Shown: positions 7,136 to 15,845 of the stretch, one piece after another
Layout: each line of letters opens with the position of its first letter
Position numbering within the stretch: position 1 is the stretch's first letter
Assembly (NCBI GenBank): GCA_900642245.1
Contig: CAAAJI010000632.1
Coordinates: 11,743 to 27,935 of the forward strand
Origin: Fragilaria radians
Taxonomy: Eukaryota > Bacillariophyta > Fragilariophyceae > Fragilariales > Fragilariaceae
Length of the DNA: 16,193 nt
Reading direction: 5' to 3'
Program-made: the position numbers and the translations under genes
The notes under the pieces: model-generated
Databases searched by the model: none
Told to the model about the DNA's origin: nothing
What the model saw: the letters and a program-made list of their open reading frames with translations, nothing else

Positions 7136-7740
7136 TTATTTTGGAGATTCCTGTGCATTTTTGACAAGGTCTGAATTACTCAAAAGACCAGGCTGACGCT
7201 TGTTTGTCCTATCCCTGTCAGCAGCAACGAAAAAACCATACGAATGCCTATTTAATTTAAACGCCTGGAGGATGACAGGCCAATTATGATGGAAATTCCG
7301 TGGAGGAAACATTTCACGGCATTTACAACATTTTCGGACTTGTGAAAGTAAACAAGGAACAAATTTACGCATCAAGCCACCTTCCTGACGAAACAATATA
7401 CCTAATGGTAAGAGGAATGATGAAAGGATATTGACCAATACCTGGTATCATGCCGCCATAAAAATGTGTCGTGCCATAAGCATCAGTTCTTAAACCTTGG
7501 CGCATTATGCTTGAAATATGATTCATGGTAGTGGAGCCTTTTGGTAGAGAACATTAAAATTAACATCACTTCATTTTTGAACCACCCATTCATGGTGTTA
7601 CAGGCTATCGCATTAGCTGCATACCTTGCTGTAATGAAAAAGAAGCAGCTGGGACTACTTAGAACTCTGCATATCTTCATTTAATGGCTTCCAATGATGA
7701 CATACGTCTTCCACTTACTGGTACGTGTCTTGAAGAGCAT
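7136..7740 (-). pseudogene. Unrecognised gene relic, possibly spliced
   Basis: Minus-strand reading gives several coding-looking pieces in different frames. At 7719-7740 an ATG and seven codons (MLFKTRT) end at a donor GTAAGT. A 90-nt intron (7629-7718) would end in cttctttttcattacag, and the frame then runs to a stop at 7483, giving 55 residues. In another frame (about 7545-7380) lies MNHISSIMRQGLRTDAYGTT followed by FYGGMIPGIG. In a third (down to 7136) lies VRKCCKCREMFPPRNFHHNW and a basic tail. None has an ATG-started long ORF. This could be a decayed gene or transposon with frameshifts, or a chance arrangement. I do not recognise it. Confidence 0.25.
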
Positions 7741-8096
7741 TCAGAATACCTCTAATTTAGGCAAGTGAGAGACAACTATTTTTGTCTTGGTTTACACTAG
7801 GACTGAGTGCGTTCTACATACAACAATATGACTGCGCTGTCACGATCAGTCTCTACACTGGCTTACAATCATTAGTTGGGCAATCCCTTTCATTTCGATT
7901 TGGCAGAAACGATGTGGGGCAAGGATGTGGCAAGGACTATGTGAAATGTGCTCATCAAGAGTGGGTAGTTCAGATCAAAAGAGGAAAGGTTCAGCTAGGA
8001 ATTAATTAAGACTTTACAAGACAAGGACTAGCTACTCACAGCATGACAAAGTATTTACAAAAGCTGATCGAAACTATGCTATAGATAAAGCAAGAG
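7741..8096. other. No supported gene
   Basis: A 75-codon plus-strand open frame exists at 7782-8009 but only with a TTG start and no recognisable motif. The stretch probably belongs to retroelement debris together with 8097-8309. Confidence 0.35.
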
Positions 8097-8309
8097 TCAC
8101 GTCACCGTGCAGCTATTGTAAATTTTGCATTCAATACTTTCCATACTTTTGTGATCTTTGATGCCAGGTGGTTGTGACTTTACTAGGATTGCATTATCAT
8201 CAAACTGATACACTACCAAGATATATGCATTTCCTCTTCCTAATTGATATGGGAAGCATTCAGTCAAGTCGATGCTAGCAAAACAATTCTCGAGGATGCT
8301 AAATGGCAC
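8097..8309 (-). pseudogene. Retroelement integrase-core-like relic
   Basis: The open frame has no ATG. It reads ASIDLTECFPYQLGRGNAYI followed by LVVYQFDDNAILVKS. This resembles the start of an integrase core of algal retroelements, in which D-x-T-G-x-F-P, then R-G-N-x-Y-x-x-V-x-Y-x-x-D-S-N-A-I-L-V is typical; I recall that pattern and have not searched it. The Asp in SIDLTE would be the first catalytic Asp. After about 60 residues the similarity ends at a stop, and no reverse transcriptase is seen to the right. It lies on the opposite strand from the copia relic at 2006-2850, so it is a separate fragment. Confidence 0.5.
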
Positions 8310-9480
8310 AAATAACGTAATCTGTTAAAAGATTAGATGCCAATGATGTTGGGGAATGAGCTGCATTGAAGTCGAGTTACAGTAAGGAATCATTAGTTTG
8401 CACCATAGATTTCTCGCAAAAATATGATATCAAAAACAATCAGTTTCTCTTCATGAGTCCACAGTGAAGTTTTAATGGAAGAGCGTAGACAAGAGATTCA
8501 AAACTAGGTTCTTTCTCATGCAATCACCAAAAAGAGAAAGAAATTGATTTTATGACAAATCCACTCCAACTGATTATATGATACGCGAAAAATGACAAAA
8601 CCATTGGCTGATTACAATACAAATTCATGATTTATTCATACTCATCATAGGATAGATGTGAGGCAAATTAAAAGAAAAATAGATTTGAAAATCATGAGAG
8701 GTGTCTTAGATAAAACCAAAAGGGTAAGGATGTCCAGTGGAGTATCATGGGCTCCAGAGGTTAGAGATGTTGATTGTGACCTAACTTGATTGAAGGATCA
8801 AAAAGCAAATCCCTAACACTAGGTTGTAAGCACTACCAGTTTAAGTAAGAAAATATTAAACTAAAGCAATCTGTGTGTACCGGTATAAGGAAACCTCCTG
8901 TATCGTTTGTGCATAGTGAATAATAGTCGAATTATAATTCTCTTTTAAATAATGACTACATACTTTTCTTTGCTAAATGATTCAATAGCTAAACTTAGTG
9001 AAGATTAAGTATTATTTTTAAGTGGAAAGTATCATTATTCAATCCAGCATCGGATCCAATCTAGGACAGCTATAATAATGATGTATATAAAGATCAAATC
9101 AAGCTGTTGGCAATCTAAAAACAAAAGAGTCTAAAAGCTAAACTAACTTATCCTTATTAACCACCAACTTGTCTTATGAACAACAGATTCACCTAAACAG
9201 TTGGGACAAAACTTTAGAGCAAGGTCAGATTCTTCAAGAGTATTCACGAACCTCTCTTGAGAAGGGTCAAGGAGTTCTCCCTAGGAGAAGTTCCAAGACA
9301 ACACAATACTACAGAATAAAAGGTAATCTAAAATAGATTACAATTTATCATTGTGCTATTTCTATGTCTCACCATAGAGCAGATTTCTTCACGATATTTG
9401 CTAGAGCCCATATATATTGCCTGAATCCTTACAATCAAAGTCTTGAAGTCATTGTTGTTGCTACAAATAACAAGATACCT
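8310..9480. other. Intergenic, probably decayed transposon DNA
   Basis: No ATG-initiated ORF with coding-like composition is found. The region contains LTR-promoter-like pieces such as gatgtatataaagatc near 9079-9094, and two short perfect hairpins: TTCTCC-cta-GGAGAA near 9275-9289 and GTAATCTA-aaa-TAGATTAC at 9323-9341. None is enough to define an element. Confidence 0.4.
9323..9341. repeat. Perfect 8-bp inverted repeat, 3-nt loop
   Basis: GTAATCTA, AAA, TAGATTAC. It is a clean stem with a very small loop and no T or A tail that would suggest a terminator. It may be the end of an old element or chance in AT-rich DNA. Confidence 0.6.
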
Positions 9481-9603
9481 TTCCCTAGTGGAAAACAATA
9501 ACACGAAAGAACTTATGGCAATGCTATACAAATGTAAACATTAAATTTATTTACCATTTCTCTCCAAATTCTTTTACTTCGCTTCAAAACTAAGCCTTGA
9601 CAT
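9481..9603 (-). repeat. Duplicated 3' flank of family gene copy 2
   Basis: Partner of 6121-6241. The two flanks start to match weakly around 6061/9421 and clearly from 6145/9505 onward, up to the stop codons. Confidence 0.85.
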
Positions 9604-10275
9604 TTACATTGGATGAAACGACACCGATGTTAAGACCGTATCCTGATTCATTAAAGTAGATATACCCAAAAGCTTTACCATATCATACGTTTGCAACAAT
9701 TGCATATATGAATCAATTCGATTCATCGAATGGCAGTGGCTCAAAGTCAACTTTTGAAGATGCAAGTTATTGCTGACTATGGCATCTGCGATTCCCATCT
9801 TCCTAGCAAATTTCCGAGCTTGGAGAGTAACTGACTTGGATATCAAGCGTATATTTTCATCCGATCTTGCATCGTTTTGTAGCAGTCTTTGAGCTTCTAG
9901 GACTACTTCTATGGAAAGTTGTCGTTGTCGTAATTTGTGTTTCTTCACTTTTCCTTTGGCATTCCCCCAAGCTTCGAGTCCACGAAAGTTAGTCATGGAC
10001 CATAAAAGTAATAGCAGTTGAGAGTTATCCATTTGAACACCCTCCGATGGTATAGAATCATCATTTAAGAGATCCATGGACTCCTCTAAAATGCGAAATT
10101 GTCCAGATCGATGTAGTTCCTTCGATTCCGTTAAACACTTTTTGCGAAAGTTCTTGAATTCATTCCTAGAATACCATACACTTTCAAACTCTTGTTGAGA
10201 GATATCAATTCTATTTCTAATTTCAGATATCACAGTTACGAGTTCATCATTCTCTTCGAATCGTACGTTTTTCAT
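9604..10275 (-). CDS. WYS..EF / RGLE diatom-type family protein, copy 2 (short N-terminus)
   Basis: A 223-residue paralog of the protein at 6242-7039, carrying the same landmarks: VWYSRNEF, RGLEAWG, the basic stretch, VVLEAQRLL and ARKFARKMGIADA. Over the shared 600 bp at the 3' end I count about 21 differences, roughly half of them changing the amino acid (for example His/Arg in QFHI/QFRI, Asp/His in LDLQQ/LHLQK). The frame is open three codons further to a GTG, but the first ATG is at 10273-10275 and begins MKNVRFEEND. An in-frame TAA lies about 40 bp further upstream, so the N-terminal 40-odd residues of copy 1 are absent. The protein may be functional if the core starts here, since the missing part is not in the recognisable domain. 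Function is unknown. Confidence 0.65.
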   Translation of the reverse strand: MKNVRFEENDELVTVISEIRNRIDISQQEFESVWYSRNEFKNFRKKCLTESKELHRSGQFRILEESMDLLNDDSIPSEGVQMDNSQLLLLLWSMTNFRGLEAWGNAKGKVKKHKLRQRQLSIEVVLEAQRLLQNDARSDENIRLISKSVTLQARKFARKMGIADAIVSNNLHLQKLTLSHCHSMNRIDSYMQLLQTYDMVKLLGISTLMNQDTVLTSVSFHPM

Positions 10276-10937
10276 TAGAGGCACTTTAGATGAAAAATAA
10301 TCTCGAGATTGATGTTATGTTTCTCATATTAGTTACGTAAAATTCTTATGATATTTCTTTGTAGTTTGCACTGCGTAATGACATATCATTCCGACAGCTG
10401 TCCCGTTTTCTGAGTTTTATTCTACACACTAGATACATACTCCTTCACACTATCAAAATGTAGATTTATATATTTCACTAAGGTTTGTCACTTAGTCTGA
10501 TTTATTTAGTGTCATGGTTGGGACAACTTATTCAAAAATCCTGTTCTCGTGAAATGACATGCAAGTGCCTTTCACTTTAATTGTCATAGGGAAAGAGGGG
10601 TGTCCGCAAAAAAACGGCAACGTTTGTGACTCATTAACAGCAAGAGAATTGAAAAGTCGAAAAGGGGATTAACTGGGTGATGTATCAATAAATGTGAGCT
10701 TTTATTTTTTACTGGAAAGGCGAAAACAACTCTAAGAGTAAATAGATCTCCGTTCATTTCAGTGGTGATACTGGCAATCGATATATTAGATATTTAGTAG
10801 TGGCATTAATCCTTGACGATTCTACTGATCTTCAAAATAGACAATAACCACTAGTTTGATTTTCCTTTGTGTAATTTTCAGATCCTCGGTAAGTCTATGG
10901 TCACGAATTCTTTCTTGATAGTAATCAATTACATCTT
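10276..10937. repeat. Spacer between family gene copy 2 and FTHFS, duplicated at the left edge
   Basis: Partner of 1-647. It holds the 5' flank of the family gene and the 3' flank of FTHFS. No ORF of note is present. Shared blocks include gacagctgtcccgtttt, tttgtgactc and taatcaatta, the last just downstream of the FTHFS stop. Confidence 0.75.
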
Positions 10938-13322
10938 TTAGAATAGACCCAAAACTTCTCCAGTTTCCGTATCAATGTCGACATCGTAAAATCCAGGACG
11001 TGTGGGAAGTCCAGGAATAGTCATAATGTCACCGCATATGGGATATAGAAATCCAGCTCCTGCACAAGAACGGATTTCTCGCACTGTCAATACGAATCCT
11101 GTGGGGACACCCTTGGCACTGGGATCACAACTAAAGGAATATTGAGTCTTTGCAATACAAATGGGCAACTTATCAAAGCCTGCTTCTTCGTATTGAGCAA
11201 TCTGTTGGAGTGCCATATCACTATACTCCACTCCATCCGCACCATAAATTTCCTTGGCGATAATTTCAATTTTTTGGGGGATCGACCAGTCGAGGGGGTA
11301 CAAGAATTGGAAGGAAGATTTATCGGTTTCTTCCTTTTCCGTTTCATCACAGGCACGTTCGACTGCTCGTGCCAAGTCGACTGCACCCGCTCCACCCAGT
11401 GCCCAATGATTCGATACGACAGCATCATAGGCACCCGCGTCGATGGCAACTTGTTGGATGGCTTTGATTTCAGTTTCCGTATCCGTCTGGAATTGGTTTA
11501 TGGCGACTACGACACGGATACCAAACTTTCGTGCATTCGTGATATGTCGTGCCATATTGGCAGCTCCTTTCACGACAAGGTCGACATTTTCCTCACGGTA
11601 TTCCTGTGGCAAAGGTTGTCCTGCCTTGACGGGAGGTCCACCACCATGCATCTTCAGTGCTCGGACAGTTGCGACCAATACGACACAAGTGGGTGTCAAA
11701 CCAGAATAACGGCATTTGATATTAAAGAATTTTTCCATCCCAATATCAGCTCCAAATCCTGCCTCCGTCACAACGAATCCCTTGGACGGACCGACTAATT
11801 TCAAGGCAATTTCATCTGCTACAATAGAGGAGTTCCCCGTGGCAATGTTAGCAAAGGGTCCTGCATGGACTAATACCGGAGTTCGTTCTATCGTTTGCAT
11901 CAACGTGGGGAGGAGTGCATCCTTCATGAGGACTGCGAGAGCTCCGCCACATCCTAAATCATCAGCCGTGATAGGACGACGCTGCCGAGAGTAGCCCACT
12001 ACCATAGCACCTAATTTGGTTCTCATATCCTTCAAATTTCGTGCAAGTGCCAATACAGCCATGACCTCGGAGGCAACCGATATGTCAAATCCTGTCGACC
12101 GAGAATGTTGGACTCGTGGTGTTGCACTACCGGGTGGTGCCTTTACAGTCTCATTGGGTCCCACTCCCACAATAATTCCTCGCAAATGACGATCACATGT
12201 ATCCAATACACGTTGCCAAGTAATCGTGGAGGGATCAGTATCAAGTCTGGCGAATGCTCCTCGCTCGTCGGGTGTCAAGTCCTGAGGTTCCTTCGTGGGA
12301 TCTATGTTTAACTTTTCTAATCGTTTCCTCATGACGGAGTTGAATGTCTTATTGGGACCACCTACGATTCGTCGAAAGAGAGCATCATCTGATTGACCTG
12401 CCTCGTGAAACATTCGAGTCTCCAGGGCCGCGGCTAGAAGGTTGTTGGCAGCTGTGACGGCATGAATGTCACCTGTTAGATGCAAATTGAATTCTTCCAT
12501 AGGGACAACTTGAGCATACCCCCCACCTGCAGCACCACCCTTAATTCCAAAGGTCGGTCCCTGACTGGGCTGACGAATACAAGCAATCGTCGGACGACCA
12601 CAATGTGCACCAAGTGCTTGTGCCAAACCAATTGTCGTGGTTGACTTTCCTTCTCCTAGAGGAGTTGGATTAATACCAGTCACAACGACATAATTTCCAT
12701 TCGGACCATTCTGACGACGATCTCGAACAATCAATGGAATCTTTGCCTTGTGCCATCCCCAGGGAATGATCTCATCGTCGGATAATTGTAACCTTTCAAC
12801 AATAGTTTATTGTAATTGAATCATTGCACTTGTGAGATGTTACTGTTATTCGTACAGCAAAGTCGATCTATGTCAATACGTACTGTTGAGCCATTTCTTG
12901 CATGGTTAAAAGTCCAACATCCTTCACAATATCATGACTAATTTGAATATCACTTGGTACTGGAGATTTACATTGCAGTAATGGATATCCAAGTGAGTTC
13001 AATTCGGTTGTCGCTTCGCTACTCATGGATTGTCGATTGAAAGAATATGATATCCTGGGAAGAATGGAAATTTGTCGATAGGTTGGATTTACGAGATTGG
13101 TGGACAGCCACTTCTTCAGAACGTAAGCTCTGCGGATGACGATAATTTGGATTTCGAGATCAAGGTAATTTGATAAAATCTTGTTTCACCACTAATTTAC
13201 CAGTACAACAGTATCGTTTCAAATACAGTGATACTTCTATTTTCACAGTTGACTAACGTCATTCGTTGTGACGTTGTGATGCCAACCTACAGTTCCTACT
13301 TACCTCTTCCTTGTCGAAGCAT
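10938..13322 (-). CDS. Formate-tetrahydrofolate ligase (10-formyl-THF synthetase), spliced
   Basis: The enzyme makes 10-formyl-THF from formate, THF and ATP, feeding one-carbon metabolism. Exons on the minus strand are 13304-13322 and 13127 down to 12884, then 12792 down to 10938. The second junction restores QQLQLSDDEIIPWGWHKAKI, the usual N-terminal FTHFS region. From the internal ATG at 13026 the protein has 665 residues; with the leader exon it has 705. Numbering from that ATG, the ATP-binding loop TPLGEGKST is at about 91-99, HAGPFANIATGNSS at 357-370 and EAGFGADIGMEKF at 391-403; the C-terminus is DTETGEVLGLF. It is the monofunctional FTHFS domain, without dehydrogenase/cyclohydrolase. 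The leader adds 40 residues with many Arg/Lys and no Asp/Glu, like a mitochondrial presequence. The domain call is very safe; the leader exon is inferred. Confidence 0.93.
12793..12883 (-). other. Intron in the FTHFS gene
   Basis: 91 nt, with donor GTACGT after GCTCAACA and acceptor TTGAAAG before GTTACAATT. Removal joins codons into Q-Q-L-Q-L-S-D-D-E in a frame that continues through the FTHFS domain without a stop. The main exon has no ATG of its own at its open 5' end, so splicing is required. Confidence 0.88.
13128..13303 (-). other. Probable first intron of the FTHFS gene (leader exon junction)
   Basis: 176 nt with a consensus donor GTAAGT after ATGCTTCGACAAGGAAGAG and acceptor ..CCGCAGAG before CTTACG. 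Splicing completes a GCT codon and opens a continuous frame into the ATG at 13026. Without it, the frame upstream of 13026 meets a TGA near 13190 with no ATG. The acceptor's pyrimidine tract is weak, and CGCAG two bases earlier is the competing AG but gives the wrong frame. Confidence 0.5.
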
Positions 13323-13338
13323 ACGTCACATGACGTCA
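13256..13338. promoter_or_regulatory. Cluster of four CRE-like TGACGT/ACGTCA cores
   Basis: ACGTCA at 13256-13261, TGACGT at 13269-13274, ACGTCA at 13323-13328 and the full palindrome TGACGTCA at 13331-13338 lie within 83 bp at the FTHFS 5' end. These are bZIP (CREB/ATF-type) sites. In the diatom Phaeodactylum tricornutum, TGACGT-type elements mediate CO2/cAMP-dependent repression of the carbonic anhydrase gene ptca1. Control of FTHFS by such a factor is an inference. The first two lie in the probable intron, the last two just upstream of the leader ATG. Confidence 0.5.
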
Positions 13339-14593
13339 CAATTTAAATCGTAGTAATTCTAGAAACATTCGAAATATCGTTTAGCAGTCAAAAAAGCATC
13401 CCAGTTGTCAAAAATCCTGAGCAAACACTTAATAAGTTCAAGGATAAGGTACAATCAAACGTTTCCTAAGATATCCTTGATTGTTTTTGAACAATAATTT
13501 TTTTAATTTTATGTAGTGTTTCATAATCCTTTGGATTTGATTGTGATTTGTTCCAAATATAGACTACAACCAGGAAGGCACTTGGCATGTCAAAATCCAT
13601 TATTAAATGTATTTTACATGAAACTCTTTACGCTACACAAAACGAACACAAAAGAAATATAACTCAACACTAAATAAGTTAATGTTCCTTCTAGCTCTCC
13701 TTAGTTCTTTCGATCATTTTCATTTTTCCTGGCCATTCATCAGCTTTCTTCCCAAATATTTGTTAGACGAGAGTGAGATATATATATTCTAAGCAGGGTC
13801 GATTGGTCGATAGATATCTGAATATCAAGTACCCTAGAACGGACAGGTACAGAACCCTTTGTGGAAGTTATTATGGTCTACGCAATACTAAATACAGGAC
13901 TTATGTGAATGTCTCGTTAAAGCATTCTACACTGGAGTGTCACTGAGATTTTGTGTTTTAAAATGTAGAATGTTAGCACCTGTTTTCCTTTGTTTCATTT
14001 TTTATAACATTCCAACAAAGGGAATAACATCTTGACTTTGTCACAGTGGCTTCACTTTCTAGTGTTATTTTTTTCATTCCAGCAAGAAAAAAGCAATGAT
14101 AACCTGTACAAAAAGGAGGAACTTGTCATGCACCCATCGAAAGGATAGTGCAAGAAGCAAACATGTTTATCATTATGCAATTCCAAAATCAATGCTTCAT
14201 ACTAATATTCAGTGCTTTAGAATTATTCTTAAATGAAGGTGATAGTGCTACCAGATAGAGACCTTTAGTTCAATCGTTTCAGAGGAAAACATCCAGATGA
14301 AATCTAGGCTGTCATTGATGTTTCTATTGAACATTGTTTTAAGTTTTGAGGCCAGAGCTATGTACGGATGTTTACATCAGTAGATTCAAATTGTGATACC
14401 TTGCATATTCTGAGGTCATGAATATTCTAGCGAGTCCACCAACACACCAATGTAGAAGAGTCAAAGTTAAACTAAAAATGAATTCTGCATCGTAGCAATT
14501 TTGTACATAATATTACAAACTTCAAAACTGTTTTACGAAAAAAATTTCCATACCCACCATTCAAACATTTTTTTACGACTAAAAATCAAAAAG
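13339..14593. other. Intergenic between divergent genes
   Basis: This 1.25 kb separates the FTHFS gene from the plus-strand gene at 14594. I find no ORF, RNA gene or shared repeat. One 9-bp inverted repeat, CATTCTACA at 13923-13931 with TGTAGAATG at 13964-13972, has a 32-nt loop. Before the plus-strand gene there are A-rich and T-rich runs (14530-14593), which fit a 5' UTR. Confidence 0.5.
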
Positions 14594-15418
14594 ATGGGAA
14601 AAAAGAAAAGTAACGTTGCCAAGAGGATTCAAGCCAAAGCATCCAATCGAAGCCGCCACGGAGCAAAATTTGGAGGTGTAGTAGTAACGAAAGGTGGTAG
14701 TTCAGCTGCAGGTATTTCCAAACGAACGGAGAATGTCAAAAAGAATTTCTTTCCGACTACGACTCCCAACAAGAATCACCCAAATGTATCGAAATCTCTC
14801 TCCAATCAGAAGAGTCAAGGTATTAGTGCTAGTAAGAGTTCTAATTCAATCATGACATCGGCGAATTTGAAGCCGAAGAAGAACAAGAATCCAATTGGCG
14901 ATTCAACGTTAAAACCGAACAAGTCACAATTGTCGAAGCGTATCATCGATGATCATGATCACATTTCCCTATTCGAACGTATGCAGCAGCAACAACAAGA
15001 AAAACAACGTAGGTCTACTTCGTCGGCATCCTTTGCTACCAATATGGCACCTGCCATGTTGGTCGTGGATGATAAAGACAAATCGACACATCAACTGGTA
15101 GAAGAAACAACAAAGCAATGGAATACATCGTTATCTTGGACGAATCAAACGTCATCAACCCAATCATATGCAACAACAATCCAACAAGATCCTTTTGAAA
15201 CGAAAGCTCCTTGGTCGCAACCAAATATAGAGTCAACAACTTGGGATATGTCGAATGACAATCCGTATGCCGCATTATACACGAATGACGATGATGACGA
15301 AAACGACAATACCAATCACAAAGTGAATATACCATCGTTTGCTCCAGCATCATTCACAATATCGACTTCATATGACGAACGACCAACATGGGAGGGAGAT
15401 TGGGATCCAGATTTGTAA
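14594..15418 (+). CDS. Unrecognised protein with basic N-terminus and acidic C-terminus (274 aa)
   Basis: No family is recognised. Residues 1-50 are very basic (MGKKKSNVAKRIQAKASNRS at the start) and resemble a nuclear or nucleolar targeting and RNA-binding tail. Lys-rich low complexity continues to about 116. ISLFERMQQQQQEKQRR (124-140) is a short helical element with a Gln run. Residues 150-274 are Ser/Thr/Asn-rich with scattered Trp, an acidic run NDDDDEND (231-238) and the end PTWEGDWDPDL. Such charge polarity suggests a ribosome-biogenesis or chromatin-associated factor, but this is a guess. The frame is open upstream to another ATG at 14501. I prefer the ATG at 14594, because it follows an A-rich leader (aaaaag) and the upstream translation looks like UTR. 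Confidence 0.65.
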   Translation: MGKKKSNVAKRIQAKASNRSRHGAKFGGVVVTKGGSSAAGISKRTENVKKNFFPTTTPNKNHPNVSKSLSNQKSQGISASKSSNSIMTSANLKPKKNKNPIGDSTLKPNKSQLSKRIIDDHDHISLFERMQQQQQEKQRRSTSSASFATNMAPAMLVVDDKDKSTHQLVEETTKQWNTSLSWTNQTSSTQSYATTIQQDPFETKAPWSQPNIESTTWDMSNDNPYAALYTNDDDDENDNTNHKVNIPSFAPASFTISTSYDERPTWEGDWDPDL

Positions 15419-15845
15419 ATTATATGACATTTTTGTTCTCCTTTTAGAGAATAATAATGGTGCTTTGTGAAGAGTTTCAGTCAATGTTTCATAGAAGTAT
15501 TTCAAGCGGAGACGTCATTTCGTATGCTGTGAGGAGAGCAACGACAAGGATTCCTTTATGGTCGAACGAATTTTGAATGTATTGGCAAAAGGGTAACAAG
15601 CTTACTATAGGATTTCCAATCAATGCATCAAATTGTACAGTCCTAATCAACTTTTCTTCGATAAATTCTTCTTCTGATTAAAATATTTCTAAATTTCTCT
15701 GGATAATAAAGACAAAATTTTTGTTGAGAATATTTACTCTGCAATGTATGTATTTAGTACAAAATTTAAGAAACAGCAATCGCATTCGTAGCAACGAATT
15801 TTTAATTGCAAGACCACCGTCTTTGTCCGCCTGTGTTGCTGCGTA
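15419..15845. other. Intergenic between convergent genes
   Basis: The two flanking genes point at each other here, so the stretch must hold both 3' UTRs. AT-rich runs such as ggataataaagac near 15701 could act in 3'-end formation. No gene is seen. Confidence 0.5.

Noticed and set aside
7782..8009. 75-codon plus-strand ORF
   Set aside because: It has a TTG start only, no motif and no neighbour that would explain it; this is eukaryotic DNA where ATG is expected.
9328..9531. 67-codon minus-strand ORF
   Set aside because: It runs through the AT-rich hairpin and the duplicated 3' flank, and its translation has no protein-like features.
11142..11798. 218-codon ORF opposite FTHFS
   Set aside because: It is antisense to the highly conserved FTHFS domain; its openness follows from the codon use of the real gene.
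13923..13972. 9-bp inverted repeat as a MITE or terminator
   Set aside because: The loop is 32 nt, there is no target-site duplication, and no second copy is seen; it is within chance expectation for AT-rich DNA.
15036..15353. 105-codon ORF opposite the basic/acidic protein gene
   Set aside because: It is antisense, His- and Cys-rich because of the Asn/Asp/Thr codons on the other strand.
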